From Acetobacterium paludosum (GTDB lineage Bacteria; Bacillota; Clostridia; Eubacteriales; Eubacteriaceae), in NCBI RefSeq assembly GCF_008086595.1, contig NZ_RXYA01000002.1, forward strand, positions 186,001 to 250,000: a DNA stretch of 64,000 bases, in the 5' to 3' direction. Made by a program: the position numbers and the translations under genes. Below the pieces are notes generated by a model. The model saw nothing but the letters and a program-made list of their open reading frames with translations, was not told where the DNA came from and ran no database searches. Below, in pieces: positions 1 to 8,359 of the stretch. Numbering within the stretch: position 1 is the first letter of the stretch; each line of letters starts with the position of its first letter.

Positions 1-1184
1 CTGGTGAGAACCCCTTGTTTCTGCCTTCCTGAGATTTTTACGCTCTCACTTCCGGTAACTGCATTGACTGGAGACACCTTTGCGGCCTTCTTGGCCGGCA
101 GCATAGAAGCAATCAAAACCGTCAAAAGCCCAGTCAGTACCCCCGCTCCAATACCAATTCCACTGAAACTAAAAATTGAAATATCGCCAAACAGATAAGG
201 ATTGTAAATTTTTAGTATCCCGGAACAGATAAAAGTTATGAACATTCCGCCCAACACACCAATCGGAATGGCCTTCAGTGAAATGATCAGGCTTTCTCTT
301 CTTACAATTCGTCTGATTTGTTTTTTGGAAGCACCAATGCACCGTAATAATCCAAATTGTCGAACCCGGTCCATCACCGATATATTGAAAGTATTATAGA
401 TCATCACAATCCCGGTAACCAGTACTAGGCCGAAAAGTACCATTCCAATGAGATAAAACGTTAATACACGATTATTTTTGGTTTGAAGCATCAGGGCCAG
501 AAGGCCTTCATTGTAGCCAACCCGGTCCGCTGAAATATTCAAGCCGGCGGCAATTTCTCTTTCCGTATTCTGAATATTAACGCCCACTTTAAACAATACA
601 AAATACTGACTGGTCACTGCTGACAGCCCCTCTGACGTTCCCTTTGACACAAATACAAAGGGGATGGAAGCGGCCTTGGTAGCACCCCAATCGTTAATGA
701 CACCGCTAATCACATAATCATCGGCGATCCCGTTAGACAAGGCGATATTTACCGTGTCGCCAATATGCAAGGCGAGTTGGTCTAAATACCATTTTTCAAG
801 CATGATTTCATTATCATTTTTGGGCGCCTCACCTTCTGCCAGCACAATATTCAAATTGCCGGCAAAATTTCCATCCATATATCCCATGGCACACATCTCG
901 TCATTTATTTTACCCTCACCCAAATCTTTCAGCATACCTGAATTCTCAACGTCGATCCGGCTTGCAATGATATCAATTTCAGTCTGCGTTGGATTTCGAA
1001 TGAGAATATGATAATTGCCTTCACTCTTAAGTACCTGGGCTTTCTCGAATGTCACCAGGGCATCCAACATGGAAAATATTCCCACTACCAAGGCCACCGC
1101 CATTACCACACTGAGCACTGTCAGCCTGGTTTTATTTTTATGCCCGGACAAATATTTCGGTGCTAAATCAAGATAGGTTTTCAT
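1..1184 (-). CDS. ABC transporter permease, MacB/FtsX type (partial, 3' end outside window)
   Basis: Membrane subunit of the exporter whose ATPase lies directly upstream. The frame stays open from the ATG at 1184 to the window edge (394 codons), so the C-terminus is missing. A first membrane segment lies near residues 18-40, followed by an extracytoplasmic MacB-like region to about residue 235. An FtsX-type membrane block follows, with the typical cytoplasmic loop motif RQFGLLRCIGASKKQIRR. Full-length relatives are often near 800 residues with a second FtsX block, which is expected beyond the edge. The start overlaps the ATPase stop as ATGA, implying translational coupling. The substrate cannot be told; peptide or antibiotic export or sensing is usual when such a transporter sits beside a two-component system. 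Confidence 0.9.
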   Translation of the reverse strand, partial: MKTYLDLAPKYLSGHKNKTRLTVLSVVMAVALVVGIFSMLDALVTFEKAQVLKSEGNYHILIRNPTQTEIDIIASRIDVENSGMLKDLGEGKINDEMCAMGYMDGNFAGNLNIVLAEGEAPKNDNEIMLEKWYLDQLALHIGDTVNIALSNGIADDYVISGVINDWGATKAASIPFVFVSKGTSEGLSAVTSQYFVLFKVGVNIQNTEREIAAGLNISADRVGYNEGLLALMLQTKNNRVLTFYLIGMVLFGLVLVTGIVMIYNTFNISVMDRVRQFGLLRCIGASKKQIRRIVRRESLIISLKAIPIGVLGGMFITFICSGILKIYNPYLFGDISIFSFSGIGIGAGVLTGLLTVLIASMLPAKKAAKVSPVNAVTGSESVKISGRQKQGVLT

Positions 1185-1864
1185 CTCCTGCTCGCTCCAA
1201 GTTCTCTGACCATGCCATCGTTTACCTGAAAGACGCGATCCGCAAAGGATGCATAACTGTGATTATGGGTAATCATAATAACAGTCTGGTGATACTGAGC
1301 TACCGACAGTTTTAATAAATTCATGACATCCTGACTATTTTTGCTGTCAAGGTTCCCCGTTGGCTCATCGGCAAGAATAATGGCTGGTTTTGTAGCCAAT
1401 GCTCTGCCAATAGCCACACGCTGTTGCTGTCCTCCTGAAAGCTGGCTGGGCAGATGATGTTTTCGTTCCGTCAGACCCAAGAGCCCCAGTAATTCCTTAA
1501 TGTAATGTTGATCGGGCTTTTGATAGTCCAGCAATATGGGAAGCACAATATTTTCTTCAACATTTAATTCGGGAATCAGATTAAAGGACTGAAAAATAAA
1601 ACCAATATTGCGACGACGAAATACTGAAAGTTCCTCTTCTTTCATTTTATGGACCTCCCTGCCATCGATCGTTACCATTCCTGATGTGGGCTGATCCAGA
1701 GCACCAACCATATTAAGCAGAGTACTTTTCCCTGAGCCTGATGGCCCGATAACCGATACAAACTCACCTTTTGATACGGAAATAGACACCTGTTTCAATG
1801 CTTCTACTTTTGTTTCGCCTGTTCCATATGTTTTGTATAAATTAAGCGTTGATAAAATATTCAA
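1181..1864 (-). CDS. ABC transporter ATP-binding protein, MacB/LolD family
   Basis: Cytoplasmic ATPase powering the adjacent FtsX-type permease. The 227 residues include Walker [10 protein letters not shown] (about residue 41), Q-loop FIFQSFNL, the ABC signature LSGGQQQR, Walker [13 protein letters not shown] and the switch histidine in MITHNHS. Length and motifs are normal for the family. Its stop overlaps the permease start by four bases. It is transcribed in the same direction as the kinase and regulator at 1932-3872, with a 67-base gap, so the four genes probably form one signal-responsive export module. Substrate unknown. Confidence 0.93.
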   Translation of the reverse strand: MNILSTLNLYKTYGTGETKVEALKQVSISVSKGEFVSVIGPSGSGKSTLLNMVGALDQPTSGMVTIDGREVHKMKEEELSVFRRRNIGFIFQSFNLIPELNVEENIVLPILLDYQKPDQHYIKELLGLLGLTERKHHLPSQLSGGQQQRVAIGRALATKPAIILADEPTGNLDSKNSQDVMNLLKLSVAQYHQTVIMITHNHSYASFADRVFQVNDGMVRELGASRR

Positions 1865-1931
1865 TGTTCACACCTCACCTTTCTTTATTGAAATGATAGC
1901 ATGCTCACATGACTGACAAGTGAATCTTTTC

Positions 1932-3176
1932 TTACAAATTTGTAAGCTTTGGAAAAATCAAATGAAACAGGGTTCCTTCCCCCCATTCACTTTGAACTGT
2001 GATCGTACCGCCATGCTTTTCAATAATAGATTTTGAAAGTGCTAGACCAATACCAATTCCCTGTTGATCTTTCGAGTATCGACTTCGATAAAAGCGTTCA
2101 AAAATATGATAGATATCATCCGGATGGATGCCAGATCCGTTGTCTTTGACCGTAATTTCAATTGCTAATCTATTTTCCTCACCGTATATTTCAATTGAAT
2201 CCGTTGCTTTTGTGTGGTCAATGGCATTCTTAATGATATTCTCCAGGGCCTCACTGAGCCATGTTTCATCAAAACACAGCCTGATGGCCTGATCACAGAC
2301 CAAACTGATTTTTTTGTTTTCAAGCTCCGCACGGGTCATAAACGTAGAACGGCATTTTTCAAGAAATTCACTCAGGCTATGCAGGTTCTTTTCCAACTCA
2401 ATAGTTCCTGCGTCAAGCTTGGCAAGCTTCAATAGATTCTGGATCAGATTTTCCATCCGTAACAGCTCCCGCTGACTTTTTTGCGAAAAATCGTCCACCA
2501 CCTCATTGCCTGTTTTTTCATCCAGAATAATTTCATTGTACATTTGCAATGCCGCCAGAGGCGTTTTCAACTGATGAGATATATCGGAAATCGTTTCTTT
2601 CAAAAAAAGCCGATTGTTTTTTTCCTTTTCCATATGAGCAGTTAGGGCTGTTGCCATAGTATTGATTTTTGCAAACAAACGAGAGAGATGGTCTTCATAA
2701 CTGTCCTCTAAACGGATGGATACGTCCCCATCCATAAAACCTTGAATTTTTTTGCCGGCATCATTAAGCTGTTTATCCTGTTTCCATAGAAAAAAAGAAA
2801 ATGTCGCCAACAAGAGCAAGGAAACACTGAGCGAAAGTGCCAATGCGATGGCCGCATATTTTTGTTGGAATCCCGTGATCTCAGGCAATAAGAAATTACT
2901 TGTATTTTCATCATAACCCGAATCCTTTAACACGGCTGTTCCCATCTTCTGATCAACTGCTATTTTTTGAGTGGTGAAGGCCATCTTTATCAGCTGTTCA
3001 TCCAATCCGTTTCCAAGCAGGTACCCCGCTATTTCAGCATCATGTGCAATCATATTTCTTTTATAATCATCTGCCATCCGCATCACAGAAATCTGGCTGA
3101 CAATAATAAGCAGTAAAAGGATTAACACCATTACTGCCGCTTGAAATCTCACATTTTTATCACTTAGTATCAACAT
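1932..3176 (-). CDS. sensor histidine kinase
   Basis: Membrane sensor kinase of 414 residues. Membrane segments lie near residues 13-32 and 108-130 and enclose an external sensing region of about 75 residues. A HAMP-like linker, the phosphoacceptor H-box SHQLKTPLAAL, and a HATPase domain with an N-box (ENIIKNAIDHT), G1 (DNGSGI) and G2 (GIGIGLALSKS) follow. It should phosphorylate the OmpR-type regulator directly upstream in the transcript, which ends nine bases before this start. A GAGG ribosome site precedes the ATG. The architecture is like VanS-type kinases; the stimulus is not evident. Confidence 0.93.
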   Translation of the reverse strand: MLILSDKNVRFQAAVMVLILLLLIIVSQISVMRMADDYKRNMIAHDAEIAGYLLGNGLDEQLIKMAFTTQKIAVDQKMGTAVLKDSGYDENTSNFLLPEITGFQQKYAAIALALSLSVSLLLLATFSFFLWKQDKQLNDAGKKIQGFMDGDVSIRLEDSYEDHLSRLFAKINTMATALTAHMEKEKNNRLFLKETISDISHQLKTPLAALQMYNEIILDEKTGNEVVDDFSQKSQRELLRMENLIQNLLKLAKLDAGTIELEKNLHSLSEFLEKCRSTFMTRAELENKKISLVCDQAIRLCFDETWLSEALENIIKNAIDHTKATDSIEIYGEENRLAIEITVKDNGSGIHPDDIYHIFERFYRSRYSKDQQGIGIGLALSKSIIEKHGGTITVQSEWGEGTLFHLIFPKLTNL

Positions 3177-3185
3177 TGTCTATCC

Positions 3186-3872
3186 TCACTTTTGGTTGTT
3201 CCATTTATAACCCACGCCTCTGACCGTTACAATATTCAATGGTTTTTGCGGATCATCTTCGATTTTGCTCCGTAATCTGCGTACATAGACTGACAATGTA
3301 TTATCATCAACGAAATTACCATTTTCGTCCCAAAGTCTGTCCAATATAAGGGATCTTGTTAACGTCATATTCGGGTTCTGCATCAATAAACATAAAAGCC
3401 GATATTCAGCTCCAGTGAGTTCAACAACGCTATTTTCTTTAGTCACCCGATTTTCATCCATCTTAATAATAATGCCATTGGATTTAAGTTCATTGTGTGA
3501 ATCATGCGAGATTCCAGCTCGTCGTAATAACGCATTAATTCTGGAAATGAGTTCATTGAGCTTGAAGGGCTTGGTGATATAGTCATCACCGCCCATATCC
3601 AGGGCCATCACAATATTGACCTCCTCATCTGATGCCGTCAAAAAGATAATGGGAACCGTTGAATGCTGTCTTGCCTTCTTACATATATCAAACCCCGTTC
3701 CATCCGGCAGCGTAAGATCCAGCAGTAAGAGGTCATAACTTTGTTTTTGCAATCGAGAAAGCGCTTCCTGTACGGTTCTGGCAACATCAACCTGAAATCC
3801 GTTTTTATTCAGGGAAAACTCAAGTCCGTCGATGAGACTCAAATCATCTTCTACCAGAAGAATATTATTCAT
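3186..3872 (-). CDS. OmpR-family response regulator
   Basis: Transcription factor of 228 residues with an N-terminal receiver (acidic pair EDD at 8-10, phosphoacceptor in LLLLDLTLPDG, switch lysine in ITKPF) and a C-terminal winged helix ending in the usual VRGVGYKW. First gene of the run to 1, with a strong AAGGAGG site. It is the partner of the kinase just downstream and likely controls the ABC exporter at 1-1864. No operator for it was recognised in the 100 bases upstream. Confidence 0.94.
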   Translation of the reverse strand: MNNILLVEDDLSLIDGLEFSLNKNGFQVDVARTVQEALSRLQKQSYDLLLLDLTLPDGTGFDICKKARQHSTVPIIFLTASDEEVNIVMALDMGGDDYITKPFKLNELISRINALLRRAGISHDSHNELKSNGIIIKMDENRVTKENSVVELTGAEYRLLCLLMQNPNMTLTRSLILDRLWDENGNFVDDNTLSVYVRRLRSKIEDDPQKPLNIVTVRGVGYKWNNQK

Positions 3873-3978
3873 TGATTTTTCCTCCTTTTTCTGTTCTTAT
3901 TGCCAGTAAGCAACAAATATTTCACACTAATGATACCGCTGGAATATAATGGGCATCAGGAAACAAATATTTCTTATG

Positions 3979-4335
3979 TTAAATGAGATTGACTCTAGAA
4001 ATATGAAAATTTTCAAACGCAACAAAAGGATCGCTGTCATCTCCAACTTCCTGAATTATCACGATGGGATCAGAAATAAGACCATATTTCTCATCTTCAG
4101 GGTAGGTTACTGCAATCGTAGGATTATTACCTGCATACGCGATCATACTTTCCATTGAATTCCATTTCGTACACAAGAAAAAATGAACATACTCCCCTTG
4201 ATCAACAATTTTTAAAAATGCACCTCTATTTCCATTTATTGCCAATGTATCCTTTACACCTGTCTCGTATTCATATTTTTTAAAAGAATCACTCATTTCA
4301 ATGGGCACGATCCCATGCCATGTTCTTGATATCAT
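3979..4335 (-). CDS. antibiotic biosynthesis monooxygenase (ABM)-like protein
   Basis: A 118-residue cytoplasmic protein starting MISRTWHGIVP, with conserved-looking GNRGAFL, FFLCTKWNSMESM and YPEDEKYG segments. This is the pattern of small ABM/Dabb-fold proteins, dimeric ferredoxin-like folds that may act as oxygenases or merely bind small ligands. A GGGAG site eight bases upstream supports the ATG at 4335. It lies between the two-component operon and a ferredoxin gene on the same strand, but 308 bases separate it from the latter, so co-transcription is uncertain. No catalytic residue can be assigned. Confidence 0.75.
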   Translation of the reverse strand: MISRTWHGIVPIEMSDSFKKYEYETGVKDTLAINGNRGAFLKIVDQGEYVHFFLCTKWNSMESMIAYAGNNPTIAVTYPEDEKYGLISDPIVIIQEVGDDSDPFVAFENFHISRVNLI

Positions 4336-4643
4336 ATTTTAATCTCCCTACTCACTTCTTTGATTTTGACGCATCATCAGAGATGACGCAAAAATAACAC
4401 GGAGGCATTTTGACTTACATCCCCCCCAATCGACTTGTCATATAACAAATGAAATGCAAACTCCAGGCTATCATTCTATCATTCTATCATTTTATCAATG
4501 ATGAAACTGACACAATTCAAAAAACAAAATTTTCTTAGCTTATATAAAAAAAGAGCCAGCATTAAAGGTAAAAATGCTGAACTCAAACTGCAACTTTTTC
4601 GTTGGTCCCAAACCGTTCCTTCGATCTCTGATAATCTCTATCA
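4336..4643. other. intergenic stretch with a short tandem repeat
   Basis: No gene is seen. The only structure is a run of four 8-bp units at 4469-4500 of the form TATCATTC: two exact copies, then TATCATTT and TATCAATG. It could be a slippage-prone tract. The plus-strand frame over 4498-4686 has no ribosome site and runs into the ferredoxin gene on the other strand, so it is not called. Confidence 0.5.
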
Positions 4644-4871
4644 TTACCGGTTAGGAGGCACCCAATCCGTATCATCACCGCTATAGGTAATTGATCCACT
4701 TGGACATAAATTTCCGCATCCATGGCAATGATCAACACAACCATCCGGATAAACGACAAGGGCTGAAGGGGCCTTCTCCTTATCATATACACCATGGGTA
4801 CATTTCTCTGTGCAACTGCCACAACTAATACAAGTTCCATAATCAATAACTGGATACCACTGTTTTGCCAT
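4644..4871 (-). CDS. 4Fe-4S dicluster ferredoxin-like protein
   Basis: A 75-residue electron carrier with two cysteine sets: CISCGSCTEKC (C-x2-C-x2-C-x3-C) and CVDHCHGCGNLCP (C-x3-C-x2-C-x3-CP). The first set is followed by TH instead of the usual P, and the second has a three-residue first gap, so cluster potentials may be unusual. The start has a GGAG-type site and the frame is closed at both ends. No redox partner is adjacent. Confidence 0.85.
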   Translation of the reverse strand: MAKQWYPVIDYGTCISCGSCTEKCTHGVYDKEKAPSALVVYPDGCVDHCHGCGNLCPSGSITYSGDDTDWVPPNR

Positions 4872-5205
4872 TTTTTTCTCCTCGTCTATTAAATATTCTT
4901 TTTATATTAAACTACAAAAGATTCGAAAAATCAATTGATAAACTAATCCTGCGAACTAATTTTGTATCTACCCGGTGACCGGAACGTTTCTCGAAGGCCA
5001 TTTGTCATCTACTAAATCATTAAAACGCACCTGCTTTTTCATACACCAGACGTAAAAGTAGCGAAGATTTTGTTTTTATTTGCCATCGACTGATCAAAAC
5101 ACTAGAGTCTTTTTCACTGACCAGATTCGTATAAGACCAATACTAGAAGCCTTCCAGTTTTACCACTGCCTTTACACTTTTGTATACCGATTTCTTAAGC
5201 TGATT
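4872..5205. other. intergenic stretch, nothing recognised
   Basis: No open frame with a ribosome site, no recognised RNA and no repeat longer than a few bases was found between the divergent ferredoxin gene and the promoter at 5206. It presumably contains the ferredoxin promoter near 4880-4950, but no clear -35/-10 pair was found. Confidence 0.4.
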
Positions 5206-5234
5206 TTGACAGCAACTGTCTTTTCTAGTATAAT
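5206..5234 (+). promoter_or_regulatory. consensus sigma-A promoter
   Basis: TTGACA at 5206-5211 and TATAAT at 5229-5234, separated by exactly 17 bases: both hexamers match the vegetative consensus perfectly. Transcription should begin near 5240-5241. Such perfect promoters are typical of stable RNAs or very strongly expressed, attenuated operons. The next coding start is 312 bases downstream. Confidence 0.9.
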
Positions 5235-5240
5235 GGCTAT

Positions 5241-5523
5241 ATATTACAAATTAATGTGAAGTATATGTATTGAGTAATTCTGTTGATGAGTTTGTTAATG
5301 TATTCCTTTTGAAAGTGGAAATAAATAAATCAACTTATTGAAAAGGCCCAATGAAATTTACATAGAAAAACATCAACCCCTATAGAACTGGGGCTTGTAT
5401 AGGATCCCAATGGTCTTATACTACACTATCAACGTAGCACCTTTGATGGTATAAAGTGAGTTATCTTATAGCGAAACTTAGGCACTCTAACTCTGTTAAC
5501 ACAGAGTTAGAGTGCCTTTTTTA
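5241..5523 (+). ncRNA. structured leader or small RNA of unknown family ahead of kamA
   Basis: About 280 bases between a perfect promoter and a perfect terminator contain no credible open frame but several possible helices. GTTGAT (5282) can pair with ATCAAC, enclosing an inner TATTCC/GGAAATA helix. An ACCCC/GGGGCT-type hairpin lies near 5377-5394, and a hairpin near 5425-5452 pairs ACTATCAA with TTGATGGT. I do not see the hallmarks of T-box, lysine, SAM or ydaO riboswitches, nor of SRP RNA, RNase P RNA or tmRNA. It is either a terminated cis-regulatory leader of kamA-ablB or an independent abundant RNA. Confidence 0.55.
5481..5522 (+). terminator. strong intrinsic terminator or attenuator before kamA
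   Basis: A perfect 16-bp stem (GGCACTCTAACTCTGT at 5481-5496 with its complement at 5501-5516), a four-base loop and six T residues. It lies only 19 bases before the kamA ribosome site, so kamA either depends on read-through or antitermination, or has another start of transcription. Confidence 0.93.
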
Positions 5524-5552
5524 TAAATAATCGTCCCTTGAAAGGAGACAAT

Positions 5553-6896
5553 ATGCAAGCAACAGTAGAAGCAATTAAAATAACCAAAGAACATCTTAAC
5601 AGTGAAACTGCATCAAAATATTTAATGGAAAAATGGTCCGATTGGCACTGGCAAATTAAGAACACCATTCGAAAAGTAGAAACCGTTGAAAAAATCCTAG
5701 GAATAAAATTTTCAGATGAAAAGAGAAATGAAATTAACAAGACCATTGAAAAATTTCCAATGGCCATTACCCCTTACTACCTATCACTCATTGATTCGGA
5801 TGATTATGAGAACGATCCTGTTTTCAAGCAATGTTTTCCCAGCATCAAAGAATTAACAATTTCGCCTTTTGACATGGCCGATCCTCTAAGTGAAGACAAA
5901 GACAGTCCTGTCCCTGGTATTACCCATCGTTATCCTGACCGAGTTTTATTTCATATCAGCAACATCTGTTCCATGTACTGCCGCTTCTGTACCCGAAAAA
6001 GAAAAGTAGGTGATGTTGATTCCATTCCCTCCAAGGACATGATCCTCGAAGGTATTGAGTATATCAAAAATACTCCCTCCGTTCGGGACGTTCTTCTTTC
6101 CGGAGGCGATCCATTTTTACTTCCTGACGAACAGATCGATTGGATTTTAGAACAAATCACCCAAATCCCCCATGTTGAGGTCGTTCGTATCGGAACCCGA
6201 ACTCCTGTTGTTTTACCCTATCGGATCACCGACAATTTAGCAAGAATTTTGAAAAAATATGACAATCTCTGGATCAACACCCATTATAATCACCCGCGTG
6301 AACTCACAAAAACCTCAATACACGCCCTTAAAAAATTAGCCAATGCCGGGATTCCTTTAGGAAATCAATCGGTATTGCTGAGAGATATCAATGACTGTCC
6401 TCGCATCATGAAAAAGCTCGTCCAAAAATTAGTAGCTAATCGCGTTCGTCCTTACTACCTTTATCAATGTGATTTATCTGAAGGTCTTGAACATTTTAGG
6501 ACCAACGTTGGAAAAGGCATTGAAATTATGGAAAGCTTGAGAGGTCATACCAGTGGTTTTGCAGTTCCAACCTATGTCATTGATGCTCCCGGCGGTGGCG
6601 GTAAAATACCGATTATGCCTAATTACCTTATTTCCTGGTCCACGGACAAGGTTGTTTTAAGAAATTATGAAGGTGTGATTACCACTTATAAAATGCCGGA
6701 AAACTATGAACACACTGTTTGTAATTTAGACTGTGAAGGATGTAATTTGCAATTAAAACTTGATAACGACGAAGCCGATCTTAAACCCATCGGAATTTCC
6801 AGATTATTATGTGACTACGATGATGATATTACTCTTGTACCTGAAGATCTTGAACGGGACCAACGAAATAAAGATATCGAGGAATTGGTGGTTTAA
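5553..6896 (+). CDS. kamA: lysine 2,3-aminomutase (radical SAM, PLP)
   Basis: Converts L-lysine to L-beta-lysine. The 447 residues carry the radical-SAM cysteines in CSMYCRFC (C139, C143, C146), a GGDP motif, the PLP lysine in PGGGGKIP (about K351) and a C-terminal CNLDCEGC metal site, all normal for KamA. The ATG at 5553 is chosen because AAAGGAG lies at 5541-5547; the longer frame from a TTG at 5538 would include that ribosome site. ablB follows without a gap. The pair makes N-epsilon-acetyl-beta-lysine, a compatible solute, so salt-responsive expression is likely, possibly through the terminator upstream. Confidence 0.95.
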   Translation: MQATVEAIKITKEHLNSETASKYLMEKWSDWHWQIKNTIRKVETVEKILGIKFSDEKRNEINKTIEKFPMAITPYYLSLIDSDDYENDPVFKQCFPSIKELTISPFDMADPLSEDKDSPVPGITHRYPDRVLFHISNICSMYCRFCTRKRKVGDVDSIPSKDMILEGIEYIKNTPSVRDVLLSGGDPFLLPDEQIDWILEQITQIPHVEVVRIGTRTPVVLPYRITDNLARILKKYDNLWINTHYNHPRELTKTSIHALKKLANAGIPLGNQSVLLRDINDCPRIMKKLVQKLVANRVRPYYLYQCDLSEGLEHFRTNVGKGIEIMESLRGHTSGFAVPTYVIDAPGGGGKIPIMPNYLISWSTDKVVLRNYEGVITTYKMPENYEHTVCNLDCEGCNLQLKLDNDEADLKPIGISRLLCDYDDDITLVPEDLERDQRNKDIEELVV

Positions 6897-7727
6897 GTGA
6901 GTGATACAATAGAAACCTTTGGTCATAGCCTTTTACAGCATGGCAAAGAGGGCAATCGAATTTATTTAATGAAATTTGATAAACGAGATGAAAAAGTGCT
7001 TTTGAAATACTTGGATACTCTTGCCAATAAAGAAAATTATACGAAAATAGTGGCTAAATTACCTTTTAGCCATAAGAACAGCTTTAAAGACTATGGCTAC
7101 GAACAGGAAGCGGTCATGCCATCCTATTACCAAAGACATCAGGATTGTGTCATGATGAGCAAATACTTAACAGAAGACAGAGCAAAAATACAAAACGCGT
7201 CTAAATTAGAAAAAATTATTCAAAGTGTTCAGAAAAAAGCGGGAGAGCCTCCTTCAGCATTACCCGGCTTATGGCGCCTCCGACGCCTGACAGAAAATGA
7301 TGTACCAGCTTTGGCACAGATCTATCAGACGGTTTTCCAAAGCTATCCTTTTCCCATTTTTGATGAACAATATCTCCTCGAAACCATGGCCGACAATATT
7401 CAGTATTATGGTGTTTTTACTTCGGATGGTCTGGTGGCCGTGGCTTCAAGCGAAACCGATCCCGCCCATCTGAATTCTGAAATGACCGATTTCGCAGTTC
7501 TTTCTGAATATCGAGGCTATCAACTTGCCCTGCATTTACTACTGGAACTTGAACAACAGATGAAACAACAAGGCTACCGGCTATTGTATACCATTGCCAG
7601 ATCCTTATCCTATGGCATGAACAGTACCTTTGCAAAGGCTGGTTACAGCTTTGGCGGCACCCTTTTTAACAACACACAGATATCCGGTTCAATTGAGTCA
7701 ATGAACATTTGGCATAAAGAAATATAA
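6897..7727 (+). CDS. ablB: beta-lysine N6-acetyltransferase
   Basis: Acetylates beta-lysine from KamA to give the osmolyte N-epsilon-acetyl-beta-lysine. The 276-residue protein has an AblB-type N-terminal region and a GNAT domain (about 135-276) with the ELEQQMKQQGYRLLYTIAR segment and the closing F-A-K-A-GY-x-FGGTLFNN typical of AblB. The GTG start directly follows the kamA stop (TAAGTG), so translation is probably coupled; a GAGGA motif lies inside the end of kamA. No terminator was recognised directly after it. Confidence 0.92.
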   Translation: MSDTIETFGHSLLQHGKEGNRIYLMKFDKRDEKVLLKYLDTLANKENYTKIVAKLPFSHKNSFKDYGYEQEAVMPSYYQRHQDCVMMSKYLTEDRAKIQNASKLEKIIQSVQKKAGEPPSALPGLWRLRRLTENDVPALAQIYQTVFQSYPFPIFDEQYLLETMADNIQYYGVFTSDGLVAVASSETDPAHLNSEMTDFAVLSEYRGYQLALHLLLELEQQMKQQGYRLLYTIARSLSYGMNSTFAKAGYSFGGTLFNNTQISGSIESMNIWHKEI

Positions 7728-7869
7728 AAAAAAACGGTGCCGAAACTTTTTGTATTTTCATCGTAAAATTTCAATTGTTTTTTTGCATTTTTAATTTTAT
7801 TTTTTGTTTAAATCTCATTTTATAGCATATAATAATAAAAATAAGATCTTTATTAAGGAGGGTTTATTT

Positions 7870-8118
7870 ATGAGACAAATTATGGGGATTCAAGTTGGAA
7901 ATCGCGAAAGTGATGCATCAAAGGTTCAGCAATTATTGACCAAAAACGGCTGTATCATAAAAACACGTCTTGGTTTACATGAATCATCTGAATCATCATG
8001 CAGTATCACTGGCCTGATCATTTTGGAATTTCTTCCTGATAAAGAAGAAGAAATAGCCGTTTTAGAAAAAGAATTACATACATGTGATTCTGTGGTTGTT
8101 AAAAAAATGCTATTCTAA
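7870..8118 (+). CDS. TM1266-family (iron-only hydrogenase system) putative regulator
   Basis: An 82-residue cytoplasmic protein with an ACT/NikR-C-like fold pattern: an RQIMGIQVGNRESDA strand-helix start, the central LGLHE and a closing VVVKKMLF strand. It resembles the small TM1266-type proteins often found near [FeFe]-hydrogenase maturation genes, though no hydrogenase gene is in this window. AAGGAGGG at 7856-7862 fixes the ATG at 7870; the frame upstream to 7804 lacks a ribosome site. It is followed at once by a terminator and is probably monocistronic or the tail of the kamA-ablB unit. The ligand is unknown. Confidence 0.75.
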   Translation: MRQIMGIQVGNRESDASKVQQLLTKNGCIIKTRLGLHESSESSCSITGLIILEFLPDKEEEIAVLEKELHTCDSVVVKKMLF

Positions 8119-8133
8119 TTATTTATCCAACAA

Positions 8134-8174
8134 AAAAGCTACTCAATTAGAATTTGATTGAGTAGCTTTTTTTT
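8134..8174 (+). terminator. intrinsic terminator after the TM1266-type gene
   Basis: AAAAGCTACTCAAT pairs with ATTGAGTAGCTTTT around a short loop and is followed by a long T run. It lies 15 bases after the stop codon. Confidence 0.93.
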
Positions 8175-8251
8175 ATTTTCTTTGCTTTTCATGATATCAG
8201 AAACAGTTTACCGTCATTTCAGATGAACAATAATCTTCATTATGTGCGTAA

Positions 8252-8266
8252 TGTGATTTAATCACA
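8252..8266 (+). promoter_or_regulatory. Crp/Fnr-like inverted repeat upstream of the thiol-redox operon
   Basis: TGTGATTTAATCACA has 6-bp arms TGTGAT/ATCACA with three bases between them. It lies about 95 bases before the ccdA-type start. The pattern resembles Crp/Fnr-family operators, but no such regulator is encoded in the window, so the assignment is tentative. Confidence 0.4.
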
Positions 8267-8359
8267 GATAATAAAATATAATTTTGTTAAAATAAAGGTA
8301 CTTAAATTAAACTGATTTTGTAATATTTCAATCTGCAAATAAATTTACAAGGAGCCTGC

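Noticed and set aside
4498-4686. 62-residue plus-strand frame
   Set aside because: No ribosome site, overlaps the ferredoxin gene and resembles no family.
5241-5523. T-box, lysine, SAM or ydaO riboswitch, or SRP/RNase P/tmRNA identity for the RNA before kamA
   Set aside because: None of the conserved core sequences of these families could be found by eye; left as unknown family.
5538-5552. TTG start five codons upstream of the kamA ATG
   Set aside because: It overlaps the AAAGGAG ribosome site that serves the ATG at 5553.
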